Shown in pieces: positions 24,663 through 37,117 of a stretch of DNA of 64,000 bases; the first letter of the stretch is position 1, and each line of letters starts with the position of its first letter. The position numbers and the translations under genes were made by a program. The notes beneath the pieces are model-generated. The model worked only from the letters and a program-made list of their open reading frames with translations. It was not told the DNA's origin and searched no databases. Source of the DNA: Glycine soja (taxonomy: Eukaryota; Streptophyta; Magnoliopsida; Fabales; Fabaceae). The stretch spans positions 47,306,767 to 47,370,766 of the forward strand of contig NC_041016.1 of assembly GCF_004193775.1 (NCBI RefSeq), in the 5' to 3' direction.

Positions 24663-27650
24663 AGAGAGAGAATAAAAAAAAAAGAAAATTATATATACAA
24701 TATGGTTTATGATATGATATGTAAAAAGAGATAAAGCAAAATAAAAAATGTTGATAAAATATTTAAAATATAAAAGGTGATTTAGGTAACAATACTTGAA
24801 ATTTATCTATTTTTACACAAAAGAAAGTTTAAATAGAGAATGAATGGATACTTATTTGATGTGATGAACTATTAATCAAGTAACAAATAAGCGCATGAGA
24901 TCCTTAAAAGATAAAGAATACTGATTTTTAACAAATCAAAATGACCATTAATAATTAAAAAAACAATAATGAGATATCAAAGCAAAAGACAAATTTATTT
25001 AACAACACAAAGAGGATAATTGTGTAAATAATGTGATTACCTAATAACTTGTGGTAGCTAATGTGAAAGAGGCAACAACATACACCTTCCTCTCTGACTC
25101 CCTATCCCTATCGGACAGAAACATTATGGATGCAGTTCAATTGATTTTAAACTTGTATATATATACAAGGGAAATTAATTATTAAATTAGCATCCTCTAC
25201 TCTACCTAACAATGAAAAATAATTAAAGAAGAAATAAAACATAAAAGTCTACATTTTTTTTTATCATTTTATTACTTATCTTAATTAGCACAACAAATTT
25301 AAACCAAACAAAAACAAAAACACCAACACATAACTTATATCTTAAGGGTCCTGCTAATCAATATTCTTAAAATATTGGTTAAAGAGTTAAAAGGGGAGTG
25401 AATATTTATTATAAATATTATATGAGAGAGTAAAAAAGTCATGGACAATAGTTTTGTGCATCTCAATAAATAATTTTTTTTTCACTTCATTAACTAATAT
25501 CCTAAGGGTACATTGGTTAGCATTTGTCATATCTCAATAAATCGAATAAATTCTTATCACATTTAAGGATCTGAACAGGTCATGCTAAATTTTTTATAAA
25601 TAAATTTGACTTATTTTATAAAACTAAGAAATAAATTTGACCTATTATCTATCATATGATTTTTGTGTGTCTGACAGCTCTTTTTGAAAGTTTTGACCTG
25701 ACCTGGTAACCTATTTAAAAACCTACCATTTGTTAACTTAATTTTAAATTGGCTAATGAGCCTTTAAGAAATAATATATCATAAAAAAATCATCCCTTCC
25801 ATTGTTATCTAAACTTGGTTTTTAAAAGAATAAAAACCTAAAACACTAATAATATAAGAGACAATACAAAAATATGCTTACTAAAATATGATAACTCATG
25901 TGATATGGCTAACGTAAAGAAACTAACATAAAAAGTAAAAAAAAAATATAAAATGCATATGAAAAACTAATATAAAAGCCATATGATATGGCACAAACAC
26001 GTAACTATAAGGATAAATCAAAGTAATTAATTTTATTTACATATATAATTTTTGGTCTTATAAATTAATTAATCATAATTATTGGAGTAATATGATTTTT
26101 TTATATTATATAGATAAATAAGCTGAGTTATTAGGTCTACCAGACGTTTTTTATAAACCTAAATCTAGTATACTTAATAAATAAGTCTTTAAAAAACTTA
26201 GGTTCAATCCTTTTAATTTGTTAGACACGCCTAATCAAACTACATCTATTTAATGATTGGTCTATTTCTATCCCTAATCTCATCTTGTATAACATAATAA
26301 CCCAGCCAAGCAAGAGAACACACAAGGTAGAGAAACAGAAACAACTAAGTTATCCAACAACATCTTTCACTCTAAAAAAGAAACTTTCACGTAATAATAA
26401 CATTCATAACAACGACAACTACAGCAACAACGACAAGAAGCTAGATAATCTTATTTGCGTATTAAAGCTTTGGAGGGACAGATTCAGAAAACACGTACGA
26501 AAGAAAAACTACCTCTAGACTCAATCAAGTGTGCTTATGCTGCTTCACTTTGTATTGTTCTCTGGAGAGATGCTGCTCAAGTTTCTCTCTCTCTATATAC
26601 TAACTCCCTTGTCATTTAACTCCTTTCAAATGTTTCAGGTCAAACTTAGCAAAATACTAGTATATAATACTAGTTGTTTTCCTTCCCCACTCATATCGCC
26701 CTATTGCTTCTACTTTTATTTTATTGGAAGCCTTGCAAGCATGAGTAAGCTGAACTATACGGCAACTCTTTCATTGGTGCATATAGTTTTTTTTTTTTTT
26801 TTCCTTCTTCTCTTCAACCATAGTAACGTGCTTTGCAACTAATCAAAATAAACCCTTGCAACTAGTGCCCCTAAAAAATGTTAATTTACGATAAATAATC
26901 TAATTCTTCAATCCAATTTTCCGTTTGTGTTTATTTTACATTGTGAAGAAACATTTTTCTTTATGCTAACTAGGGGTGATTGCCTCTCTAAATCTTTTAA
27001 ATAAAATAGAAGCAGAGAGGAAGAAAAATGTTCAGAGGCTAAAAGAAAAGTGAACATTACAATAGTTTGAAATAGAATATTGGAAGTTTAAGCAGTGGTT
27101 CGGGGACACAATTGTGTACCACATATAAATATTTCTTTTAATATTAGTATACATATTTGATTTGTGTGTTTTGTTTGGAGGTAGGGGATTTTGAAAATTG
27201 TTCTGTAAACCAATTTTCAAAATGGTTTTAAGAAAAAAAAATTGTTAAATTTTCTTAGAAATTTTTTTCAAATGAGAAAAAAACTTATTTAATACTCTTT
27301 AAACTCATATATAAGAAAAAAAAAATGTCTTTTCTTTATAGACTCAAATATAACCAAATTTTAACTAATTTAATCCTATTTAATCATTTATAAAAATACC
27401 CTTAATTTAATTTGAGTTTTATTTTCTAAAAGAATGACATGCTCCCAAGAAGTTTCCAAAAGAATGACACATTGAACAAACATGGGTGATAATGTAAAAG
27501 GGCCTTTTTTCCCTGTCCTGCACACTTCACTTTCTTCTTATTTCCTTTATATCCAGAAGATGGCAACAACACATCATTCACTGAACGAACACTCCTTTGA
27601 TTTGGGCATTGAGAACGACTCACAAGATTTATCACTTCTCATTGTTGAAC
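24663..27650 (-). repeat. NLR 5'-flank segment, copy A
   Basis: About 3.0 kb that aligns along its length with 55132-60985 (copy C, after removing the 2867-bp retroelement) and for 24890-27010 with 52430-54715 (copy B). Copy B lies directly upstream of the intact NLR, so copy A is probably the upstream region of an NLR whose coding part has been lost. The recognisable core is at 26450-26590: an AAGCTTTGGAG.GACAGATTC box, CTACCTCTAGACTCAA, and a TATA-like stretch read on the minus strand. Confidence 0.7.
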
Positions 27651-27718
27651 ACTCCTTTTCTTTAGAGACTATAAAAGTGAAAACTCAAAAAAATTTAGGG
27701 ACCAAAAAGCATAGTTAA
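27560..27718 (+). CDS. Short conserved ORF at the edge of copy A
   Basis: A 52-residue frame beginning MATTHHSLNEHSFDLGIEND. The first 32 residues match the frame starting at 60893 with one substitution (LLIVE versus LIIVE); then the two diverge abruptly at the end of the duplicated segment. It lies divergent to the NLR promoter side. It may be the 5' end of a gene whose body is missing. No family recognised. Confidence 0.35.
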   Translation: MATTHHSLNEHSFDLGIENDSQDLSLLIVEHSFSLETIKVKTQKNLGTKKHS

Positions 27719-29800
27719 TCCAAAGTAATATCCTATCAATTTTGAAACAATTGTTGACTGTTGGAGGATTCACCTCCATCCTTAACTGATGAGGAGGTGG
27801 AGACATAATGTAATTATCTTGTAAATATAACTATCCAGCCTATTTCAGATGGTATTGGTAGGTTTTTATTAGTTTATGATTAATTATAACTTCATCGTTT
27901 CATAAATTATATCTATAATAACGTTGTCACTGATCAATTGAATTTGGATGATGAAGATGGACTAGAGAATACTGTGGATCCGGAAGTCATTTTGTAATGT
28001 GAACCAAAATGAAAGTAATTAATGCTGCTGAAGCTTCTAATTTCTTGGATGAAGAATAAAGGCCCCATTTCGAAGTCATTTTGTCTCCTTAGCCATAAAT
28101 ACATTATTGGTTATTGTAGTTGTGTTTTGTAATTTTAGTTGAACTTGTTAAGTTATTGGGTTTAATTATGTTTGAAACTTATTTGAGTTTGTTTTGTATA
28201 AAAACCTCGTTATTTAATTATAACATGTTTTGGTAATGGCTCTACATATCAAGAATGAACCCGTGGAATTATGATAGTTAATTTGTGTTTTGATTTTTTA
28301 TTTTATTTTTTAAGGTATGATTTACTAATTTTTTTTTATAATTTTTTGAAGTAGAAAACTTTTCTTTTTTTTTTTTTTACAAAAATCACATCATGTAGTT
28401 CAATTTATGATCCATCCGTGACCTAATGACTTGATAGCCCAACTAAGTCGATCACCAGTTCAAATATGATAATATTGGTCATAATCACTAATTAGAGAAG
28501 AACACCATGAACCCATTATCTATGATTTCATGTTTATGTTATATATTTGAATGATTTCAGAGATAAAAAATTATTTGTCAATTTTTTTTAAAAAAAGATT
28601 AAATATCATTTTGGATGCATTATATTTTATTGTTTTTTTACTTTGATATATTAAATTTTAAAATTTGTATTTTGTTTCTTTATTTTGAAAGCTTTGTTTT
28701 GGTACATTAAATTTTAAAAATTTCTTAGTGATTTATGTTTTCAAAAAAAAAAATTTAAGTCAATTTTTCTTTTTTGAAAAAAAATTATTTTTGCTTTATC
28801 AATGCTTTAAATTTTGAAATATTTAACTATTTTGACCGCCATTATTTTAAATTAATTATTTTATTTATATTTAATGTTCCATCAAATTTTTAAACATTGA
28901 GAGAACAATAATGTGTTTAATGGAAAATGAAAGAATGAATTAAAATAAAAATTTCAAAAACATAAAAAATCAAAATAAAATTTTATAAAATTTAATTTAT
29001 CAAAATAAAACTTTCAAAAAATAAAAAATGATCAAAATGAAATTTTTAAAATTTAATCATCAAGATGAAATTTTTTTGAAACATAATAAACTAAAAATAA
29101 CCTTTAGCTGAAAATAAAAACATCAAACATAATCTGCAACACATACTACAAAAAGAGGAACACCACCAAAAAATCAACAATGTCAAAGTTCATACAAAAG
29201 GAAAACCTGCCAAGCAAAGGAATAAATTCATGCCTATGTGAGTTCCCCGATATTTGTGACGCTTTTGGAGTTTGGACATTGGTTCGAGTTTTGGACGCGT
29301 ATGGTTGCTTCAACGATGCGTACGGATGCTTTGGCAATTTTCTTCCACTTCAGTGATGCGTTTAGATAGTTGTCCAATGATGATCTCATGTTGTGTGAAT
29401 CACAAAAATAATCCTTGTTTTTTTAAATATTCTAGCACTTTTGGAGATAAAAATTAAGAAAATATTTATTAGATTTAAGGACTAAAAAATCAAAATTTAA
29501 TTTAATGGACTAAAAAAAGTAAACTAAAAATATATTTAAGCCTTAAAAATTAAAGAATTAAATTATAACTTTTTAAAATAAGAGCTGAAATTAAAAAAAT
29601 ATGTTAGCAAAATCTATGTTAAGGACCAACCAGGATGAATCACAACTTAAGCGACCCACATGTGTTTTTTATGAACAAATGTTAATTTGGTAATTTTATT
29701 AAAAATGTTATATTACTCTGAGAAATTTGAAAACATGCAACGTCTCTCATCTCTCCTCTTCTCCTTTCATCGAATGCTGAATCAAAGTTGGAATATCCGT
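27719..29800. other. AT-rich intergenic DNA with fold-back repeat remnants
   Basis: From about 28600 to 29100 T-rich words (TTAAATTTTAAAATTT, TTTTGATA) recur inverted (AAATTTTATAAAATTTAA, TATCAAAAT), suggesting a decayed inverted-repeat element. AAATATATTTAAGCCTTA at about 29531 resembles a common legume MITE end. No gene is supported. Confidence 0.3.
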
Positions 29801-29853
29801 CACCGAAAGATTGATTCTACAATATCATAACCTTTCACCAGCGTATAACTAAG

Positions 29854-30118
29854 TTGAATTTCTTCCAATCCAAGCTGAATCGAAAACATAATAATGACTC
29901 CGTAAAAAGTGGGGGTAGAGGCAGAAAGTTTTTGATTCAGTGCAACACCCAAATAGCAGAGAATGGACGAAATGACAACATCAAAGAGGTAGAATCCATA
30001 TCTCAGAAGATGCCAATAAAGATTTCAGCCTCTTGGACTGCCATTCTCAATTCTTATTCACAAAACGGCCAATTAAAAGATGCCCACAAAGTGTTTGACG
30101 AAATGCCACAACGATATC
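29854..30118 (+). pseudogene. Pentatricopeptide-repeat (PPR) gene fragment
   Basis: The frame reads NTQIAENGRNDNIKEVESIS, KMPIKISASWTAILNSYSQN and GQLKDAHKVFDEMPQR: about two PPR motifs in the style of plant organelle RNA-editing or RNA-processing PPR proteins (pattern W.A....Y.QNG....A...F..MP.R). The match ends at 30118, followed by unrelated T-rich sequence. Intact plant PPR genes usually encode 400-900 residues, so this is a truncated relic. Confidence 0.75.
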
Positions 30119-30590
30119 TAAGTTACTTTTTTATTATTTTCGTTTTTTTCTCTCTTATTTTTGTCGTCTCTTCATTTTGGTACTCTTCATTTTTCATCCT
30201 TATGTGTGGTGTGGATTACGTTCGATTGTATTGTCTTAACTTTTGAGCGGAGTGAATTCTTTCTTTTGTTAAAATAAATAAATAAATTTCCTTTAATCTT
30301 AGAAAGGTATGAAATAAAAGTTGTGTCATGATAGTGTTCTTCTTTTTGTTTTCGAAACAACCTTACTGAAGGTCTTACCTAAATAATATCTCTTTAAAAA
30401 AAATTCCCCCTATCTTCTTTCAGAATTCTTTTATTATATAATATAATTTCTTTCATTTTATTTTCATAAAAACCACACAAATTTTTTGGGTTTTTCGGTT
30501 TATCGTGACCTCATCTTCTACCAGGAAAAAGTTTGGCTACCTTAAAAAATCAACTAGTCTACTTCAGCCGTTACCAAAACCTGCCGGACT
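30119..30590. other. T-rich spacer
   Basis: No feature seen between the PPR fragment and the gypsy remnant. Confidence 0.3.
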
Positions 30591-30594
30591 TTGG

Positions 30595-31560
30595 GAAGAC
30601 TTGTCTCTGAATTTCATCACCAGCCTCCCTTAGTCTCATGGTTTCATGCCCTACAACACACAACATATTAGGCCGCCCTGCTTTTCATGGACATTGTGTG
30701 CAAATTACACGGCTTCCTGCGATGCTTGGTCTTCGACATAGATCCTTTGTTTATCAATGCCTTTTGGCGTGAATTATTCCGCCTGAGTGATACTAAGTTG
30801 AGGATGAACACCTCTTACCATCCAAAGACGAATGACTAGACAAAGGTCCTTAACAGGATTCTGGAACAATTTTTGTGTTCCTTTTTTCACGATCGTCCTA
30901 CACAGTGGTACTCATTTATGACACTGGCACAGTGGTGCTACAACATTTTTGTTCATTTGGCCTCGGGCCTGCTTCCGTTTGAAATCACCTAAGGAAAACC
31001 ACCTATGTCTATGCCCCATTACCTACAAGGCTTGTCTCCGGTGGAAGCTGCAAACTTGTTATTAGCTATGAGGCACGCTATCCACACTCAACTGCAGCGG
31101 TTCTTATAGAAAGCCATGAAACAGTACGCTGATTCTCATCGCCACAAGGTCACGTTCAAAGAGGGGGATTGGGTTTATGTTCACCTCTGCCCTTGTCAGC
31201 AAAACTCCCTTCAACCCAATTATTCCAAGTTGTCCAAATGCTTTTACGGCCTTTTCCAGGTTCAGGTGTGAATTGGACCAGTCGCGTACTGTCTCCAATT
31301 GCCCATGGCTGCTGGAATACACCCGGTTTTCCATGTTTGCCTGCTAAAACCATATCACGGCCCACCACCCGCAGCAATATTCCATCGCAGGAGTCAGACA
31401 ACCACCATGTGGTGGAGCCACTATCCATTCTAGATTGGAAATTGGACAATTCAACATCACCTCCTTCCAAAATGGTGTTGGTGCAATGGCTTGGATTTTC
31501 TCCCGAGGACACTACCTAGGAGAACTGGGAAAACCAGTGACCACATACAACCTTGAGGGT
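30595..31560 (+). pseudogene. Ty3/gypsy integrase and C-terminal (chromodomain-side) remnant
   Basis: The plus strand reads FWRELFRLSDTKLRMNTSYH (integrase core with the conserved YHP), VLNRILEQFLCSFFHDRPTQ, FKEGDWVYVHLCPCQQNSLQ, KLSKCFYGLFQ and [10 protein letters not shown], the order found at the end of gypsy/chromovirus polyproteins. Stop codons and shifts interrupt it, for instance after YHPKTND and LPFEIT. The last part, toward a chromodomain-like tail, is weak. It is followed by a polypurine tract and LTR. Confidence 0.8.
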
Positions 31561-31574
31561 AAAGGTTGATTTTC

Positions 31575-31935
31575 CAGGGGGGAGTGTTGTTAGTGACACG
31601 ACCCAAGAACACAGCAGCAGGCCCAGGAGGGCACTAAGGAAGTCTACCCACCTCCAAGACTTTGTGTGATCCTTTCCACTACCCCAGAATATTCCGCTAC
31701 TCTGTCATCTAGCTAGCACAACCACTCAGATGTTTTGCACACTTTCTATTATCACTTTATGCACAATTTTGTTATTCCATAACAGAATTGTTTCTTTTGT
31801 AATCAGCCAATGATTGGCTTAGGCGTTCATTGCAGTGTTTCCTATATATATATATACCTTGATAAGGAACAAAATGGGCAAGGAATTATCACTCAGCTTT
31901 ATCGTTTTTTCTTTGTGAAGTTTGATTCCCTATCA
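31575..31935 (+). mobile_element. Polypurine tract and 3' LTR of the gypsy remnant
   Basis: CAGGGGGGAG (31575-31584) is a typical polypurine tract, followed by TGTTGTTAGTGACACG, a plausible LTR start at 31585. The block has a TATATATATATACC box near 31843 and probably ends around 31935 (CCTATCA). The end is uncertain, and no target duplication or 5' LTR was found. Confidence 0.5.
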
Positions 31936-32272
31936 CGGTTAATATATTATCCTGCAGTTGAGATGTTAAATAGATCAAAACTCAGTTATGTTTGTTGGAA
32001 TAATGTATTTTTCTGTAATAATCTATTTTTTATATAATAAAAATAAATTTAGATTGATTTCCACTTGATTCTCAATTTTTTCAGAGCTGTTATATATATA
32101 AAGGAAATGTATGAAATGTATGCCTAGGATTAAAGAAATAAGACAACATTTTTTATAAGTGGAAATAAGTATTGCCAGTAAACATGCATGGTTTTTACGG
32201 CAATAAATGTGGCGTTTACCAGCATTTGCTATAATCACCAGAAAATCCTTTACTGACACTGGATAAGATGGT
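31936..32272. other. Spacer between gypsy LTR and NLR pseudogene
   Basis: AT-rich. Nothing supported. Confidence 0.3.
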
Positions 32273-32904
32273 GATTTGGCCTTGAATTTTTTTCACATCT
32301 GGAGAATGGGTTATGTCGGTAATGGCCACAGCACCAAATGAGCCATCTTTCTTTTACTTGCCAAGCTAACTAACTATTTCATAAATGTTGTTTTACCCAA
32401 ACCACCTATCCCATGCACTCAAATCATGAACTATTTAGAATCCTTCAAAATTTCCTTCATCTCATTCAGCACTGATGTTAGGGAGTCTACTGCTTCATAT
32501 TCTCTACAAAATGGCAGAATCATGACTTCAGAAGGAGCACTGTAAGAAATGCTATCAAATTTCCATTTTCCATGACTTGAGAAATCTTGTGTCATTTCTT
32601 CAAATCTCCTACTAAGCTGTTTTCTTGTCCATGGATTGGAACTTTGCCCCAGACAATATAACCAGCTTCACAGTCAATAAGTTTCCTCACGTTAGCAATA
32701 CAGACATTCGCTTCCTTCTGCTAGTTCAGTACAACATCTTCAATTTTTTTTCATTAATCCTTTGAGCCTCATCAACATGGTAGTGCACACTGGCTTTAGT
32801 ATCCTCCAGCCTTTCCGTTTCAAGCTTTCTAAGGTTGTTCTCGTAGGAGAGTATGTAGTTAAACATTTACCAATTGCAGAAGCACCTGAGCAAATAAAAT
32901 CCAT
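32273..32904 (-). pseudogene. Truncated CC-NBS-LRR pseudogene
   Basis: On the minus strand from ATG 32904, the sequence follows the start of the intact NLR through the coiled coil and P-loop to the IQGQI region (residue ~223 of that gene), then loses similarity at about 32273. Recognisable pieces are GKWKFDSISY, SVLNEMKEILKDSK and the P-loop form GIGGLGKTT. Several stops and frameshifts occur, and the splice acceptor ahead of the ATG reads CACTG where functional copies have CACAG. No NB-ARC end or LRR follows. It is clearly non-functional. Confidence 0.85.
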
Positions 32905-34150
32905 CGCCACCCCTTGGCACTAGCAGTGAATTGTAACGAAAAACTGGAATGAATATAATCAATCAATAGTTGATTATGCTAAATGCTACTTTTGTAGTGC
33001 TCTCAACTATCACAATAAAATCAGTTCAAACATTAACACTAAACAACTCAACGTTTTTATTTATATTTTTATCTTGTTAACACAACAAAATAAAACCAAA
33101 TTAACAAAACTAAATCCACTAACACAATGGGTTTTAGCTTAACTGGCCTTCTAAGGTCCCTTCACATTTGTGTATATAGGAAACAAACTCAATTTATTCG
33201 GGAACAAACTCAAAATTCGGATATGAGTAATGCTTAAGCATCCAAAATGTGCAAGCAGAAAAATCAACCAATCCACTTAAAAAGTGACACACTGTCAACT
33301 AATTTTAAGCTTTTTAAAATCTTTTCTTTTTCCAAAGCTACCCTTGTTTTCTTTCTTCAGAGCACAATGGTCCACTAATGTCGGGATGCAGCGATACCAA
33401 TGGGGTTTGCATATAAGAAGCAAGCAATTAAGAAATTTCTCCTTTTTCTTTTGTTGTTCATGCTTTCCCCTTTTAGTATGTTGGAGACACCAATAGAACC
33501 AGAAAATGAGTTACTCAGTAGCAATTCAAGGTATGGTTGCATTGATTCAAAAGGGGTTTTTGATTAAGGCATGATTTAATTGAATAGGATTATATATTTC
33601 AGCTTTTTTGTTTTGGACAGTTTAGCATTATTCTTTGTATATTTATTAGGGATCAAAAACATATTTTATCCTAATAATAATAAATTAATACCCAATCAGT
33701 GTGGCTAGCTAACCTAAATATCTTGATTGATATTATGAAGCTTTGGAGTGAAAGACTGAGAGAGCACCAAATTAAATAAAAATTGCCTCTGAATTAATAT
33801 GTTTCTCTGCTGTTTCACTCTGTATTGCTCTCTGCAAAAATGTCCACAAGTCCTTAATTCTCCATACATACTCCATTTTTAGTTTTCACCCACATCATCA
33901 CCAAGATGCTGTGTTAATATACTTTTTACAATTAATGTGTCATGATCTCCTTTCGTTTAATTTGTCCCCTCCTTTTTCCTTGTGTCCTAACTTTTTCTTT
34001 TCTTAGTTAAGCTTTGCGATTTGTTTTTTTGGTAATCACTAGACCCATGCAAATCATTGCTCTCCCCCCACCCAACCAAAAAAAAATTTACTGAAAAATA
34101 TAAATAAGAAATAGTTTAATTCTTCAACTCCAATTTATTATTATGTCTGA
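32905..34150 (-). repeat. 5' flank of the NLR pseudogene, diverged copy D of the shared flank
   Basis: The block at 33737-33850 (GAAGCTTTGGAGTGA, CTGTTTCACTCTGTATTGCT) corresponds to the leader/promoter core at 26465-26560, 54007-54100 and 59830-59930, and 34085-34140 matches the end of that region. It sits about 0.85 kb upstream of the pseudogene start, much closer than in the intact gene. Confidence 0.5.
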
Positions 34151-34390
34151 TACGGGGATGACACAGGGGGTTACGAATGACACAGGGGTCTGCAGGAAGT
34201 AAGGACCACAAGGTCCAAGAGGAAGAATGCATCTCCAGCTTGCTTAAGGAACGTACAGCATGGTTGGCATCATGCAAACATACACCGTATGTAGGAAAAG
34301 CGCAAACTATATGATAGCATCGTGTCTTCTAGAAGATGAGTAGGTAGTTGAATAAAGATATATTTGCTGTTAGGATATTTCGGATTGCGT
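34151..34390. other. Unassigned unique sequence
   Basis: Opens with a duplicated GACACAGGGG word (34160 and 34180). GC content is above the surroundings. The frame reading GPQGPRGRMHLQLA-like sequence is not identifiable. Confidence 0.25.
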
Positions 34391-34399
34391 ATATCTTTT

Positions 34400-34850
34400 C
34401 TGTTTTTGCTTTTCCATTAGTATGGGACATTTTCCGGTATATGAAAGAGTGAAAAAGTGTTTTCGTTGTTGTGAAATAAGAAGCCAGATCTACTTTGTAG
34501 GGAATATGAGTCGAAGCAATAACAAATATTTCTAATAGAACATCTTTCACAATCCCTGGAGAGATAGTTCACTAAAAGACCGAGGGATAAGTAATTCGAC
34601 TCATTCACATCCACATCATGGATGTTTGGAATCCATATTATGCAAGGAGACATTGCTTTTGCTAATTCAAATTGAAAGGTGATATAAAATCGGTCTATTT
34701 CTGGCATCATATCCATAGTTAGCATATTCATCATAATTAGAAGCTCCAACTCCATATCAAGGTCATGATCGATATCGTCACTATCGTAACTATCATCAAT
34801 ATCGTCACTATTTTTTATCCGGAAGATATATCCACATTGCATTAATCAAA
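34400..34850 (-). pseudogene. ycf2: Plastid ycf2 fragment (NUPT)
   Basis: The minus strand reads [40 protein letters not shown] and [20 protein letters not shown], followed after a frame change by [15 protein letters not shown]. This is the AAA/FtsH-like part of chloroplast Ycf2, an essential plastid ATPase component. Only about 150 of its 2,000-plus residues are present. A frameshift near 34500 separates the two parts. It lies in nuclear-type sequence, so it is a transferred, non-functional copy. Confidence 0.88.
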
Positions 34851-34881
34851 ATGTAAAAAATATAACTTGTCTTTTTTGTTA

Positions 34882-35150
34882 TATTAATTATTTTGGCAGT
34901 AAAAAAACTGCTTATTTATATCCAAATGAATCGGATAATACTATGTGATTTTCTATCCTTGTCTTAGTGCTCTTTACTTTATTTGTTGGGACCATAGGAA
35001 TTTCTTTCAGCTGTAAAGGAATAGATTTGGATATTAATTCCCTTTATAGACCGTTTACATAAAAATTCAAAAAAAAATTGTGGATTGGTATGAATTTTTT
35101 ACCAACGCAACTTTTTCGGTGATTCTTACTTTTTTAGGAATATTTATAGA
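34882..35150 (+). pseudogene. ndhF: Plastid ndhF fragment (NUPT)
   Basis: The plus strand reads KKTAYLYPNESDNTM, a TGA, then FSILVLVLFTLFVGTIGIS and, after a break, VDWYEFFTNATFSVILTFLG. This is the C-terminal portion of chloroplast NAD(P)H dehydrogenase subunit 5 (NdhF), membrane segments included. It lies about 30 bp from the ycf2 piece and in the opposite orientation. Confidence 0.85.
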
Positions 35151-37117
35151 CCTCACTTTAGAAAGCTCCCTCGCTCGCTAGAAGAGTTTTTTTTAATGTT
35201 GCTGTGATTAACCTCCTCTCATTCTAGCAATGGAAAAAAAATTAAAACACAGATAAACATACTTTTTGCCTCTTTACTGCTATTTTTTTTTATAAAAAAA
35301 CTGGCATGCTCATGCATAACATGAAGCAGACCAGAAGTATATATATTAAAAACAGAAGAAAATACAAAAGCATAGGGGATATATCCTAAACCCATGAAGA
35401 GAAAAAAAAAAGAGAGAGAATAAGAATGACTATCTGAGTTCAAAGCTATGGAGAACAAACTTTTGTCAAAAGAAATCCTCATATGACTAGTTAATTGTAT
35501 GCAAAGGCTAACTGTAGCCACACAGGATTTCACTTCCAAGCACAACAGTAAGAAAGGGACTTAGAGTTTGTCATTTATGAGATTTCTCTGCAATAAATTT
35601 TGTAAAGAATAGAATGTCAATTGCATACGAGAAGATGAATGATTCATTGATTGTTTGGTTAATTACATAGACAGAAATTTTTATAGTATTGACAATGAAA
35701 CAATCATAGATCATTTTCAATAAAAATGCGTAAAGGACAATTGTAATTTGTAGAAACTTAAATATTTCAAATTGTTCTTTAGTTATAACATTATGTATTT
35801 TGTAAAAATTAGTGATATTTTTCTTTTGTATAATATTATAAACTATTTATTGCCCTCACTAAGGAAAATTTCTGGATCTGTTACTGCAGGTGGTGGTGGT
35901 GGTGGAGGCTGCAATGCCGTGTGGTGGTGGTGACAGTAGAGGAAGTGGCATGGGCAGTGTGGTGGCGGTGGCACATGCGGGGTAGTGGCGGTGGTGGTGA
36001 TTGGAATGTTTTTAAAATTAAACCAAATTTACATAACTTTTTTTCTTGATTTTGATGATTAATGTAAAACAGTTTTAAAATTGAGTTGAATACCAATTCA
36101 GCTCCATTTTTGTTGAACGCATTTTTGTTTTAAAAATTATATTTAAAAGCCATAAGCCAGAAACTCACAATCACCCTTGAACGGGGCCAAAGTAAGCGAG
36201 AAAGTGAAATATTGAACCACTCAGCCACACAAGAATGAAATGCTGATATGGGATGAAAAGATTAACTTAATTCTGAAAAGATACACAATCAAATATGACT
36301 TGGGCTTCCTGACTTCACGTGCTTAACCCAACTATGTAGCAACCTCAGATTTTTACATTATGATTCTATAAACAGTGTAATTTAATCAGATAGCAAGTGA
36401 TTTCTGTAAGGATGTTACATATACACCGTTACAATGACAAGAAAAATAAATTTTACATCTCAGATTGTTACATAAAGTTCAATATTTAAATACAAAAAAG
36501 AAATATGAAAACATTTAAGTTTTGTTGTTGATGACAAGCATGGAAGAGACCAAAATGTCAATTTATTGGCAAGGACTCGCTGGCCAAAAGGCAAGTGTCG
36601 GATGTGTAAAATTCAAATCAAACCCAGTACCTACAGAAAAGATAGTAAGGAAAATTAATATATCGTCCATTGGAGTAAATTGCAGTGCTAAAGTAAAACA
36701 CAAAGTTTAGCGCGGATGGGCTCCCAAATATAACAAGACTAATCCTGAATATTAACTCTATAATAGATAGATTATATAATTCCTCTAACAAAAGAATACG
36801 GAACCTGATGCTGCGAAAATGTGTAGAAAAGAAAAGCCGAAAAACTATAGGCAGCTGAGTGGCTACTATTCTCTACACAAGTTCCATCTAATCCCATCCT
36901 ACCCTTCCCATTCCCACTCATAACACTAAAAATGCAAAAGATATAAAGAGTAACACAACCCATTAAAATCATGGAGCAGAAATCTAACAGCCCAATGTGC
37001 CAAATGATTAAAAGTATGATGAAAAGATATAAAAATCAAAAACACAAAATAATAGCCATACCTAAATACCTACCGCTCAGTGTCTTAATAATAGACATAT
37101 TCAGCCGTCGTCTCATA
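35151..37117. other. 3' flank of the NLR gene
   Basis: No gene is supported. It contains a GGT/GGC-rich tract at 35887-36001 (CACC repeats on the other strand). The 3'UTR of the NLR gene presumably lies in its right part. No clear polyadenylation signal could be singled out. Confidence 0.35.

Noticed and set aside
24408..24734. ORFs on both strands through the GT/GC tract
   Set aside because: Low-complexity dinucleotide repeat with no conserved residues.
26531..26842. Recurring hydrophobic ORF (MLMLLHFVL...) at 26531, 54071 and 59909
   Set aside because: It recurs because the NLR flank is duplicated. Reading frames differ in length and break between copies, and it overlaps the proposed leader and promoter on the other strand.
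31104..31519. Minus-strand ORFs and a plus-strand alternative frame across 31.1-31.5 kb
   Set aside because: They overlap the gypsy integrase remnant, whose plus-strand residues follow the known order. The other frames have no recognisable motif.
35880..36010. GGT-rich tract as a glycine- or histidine-rich protein gene
   Set aside because: The frame is a short repeat with no start context or splice support. It is treated as simple sequence.
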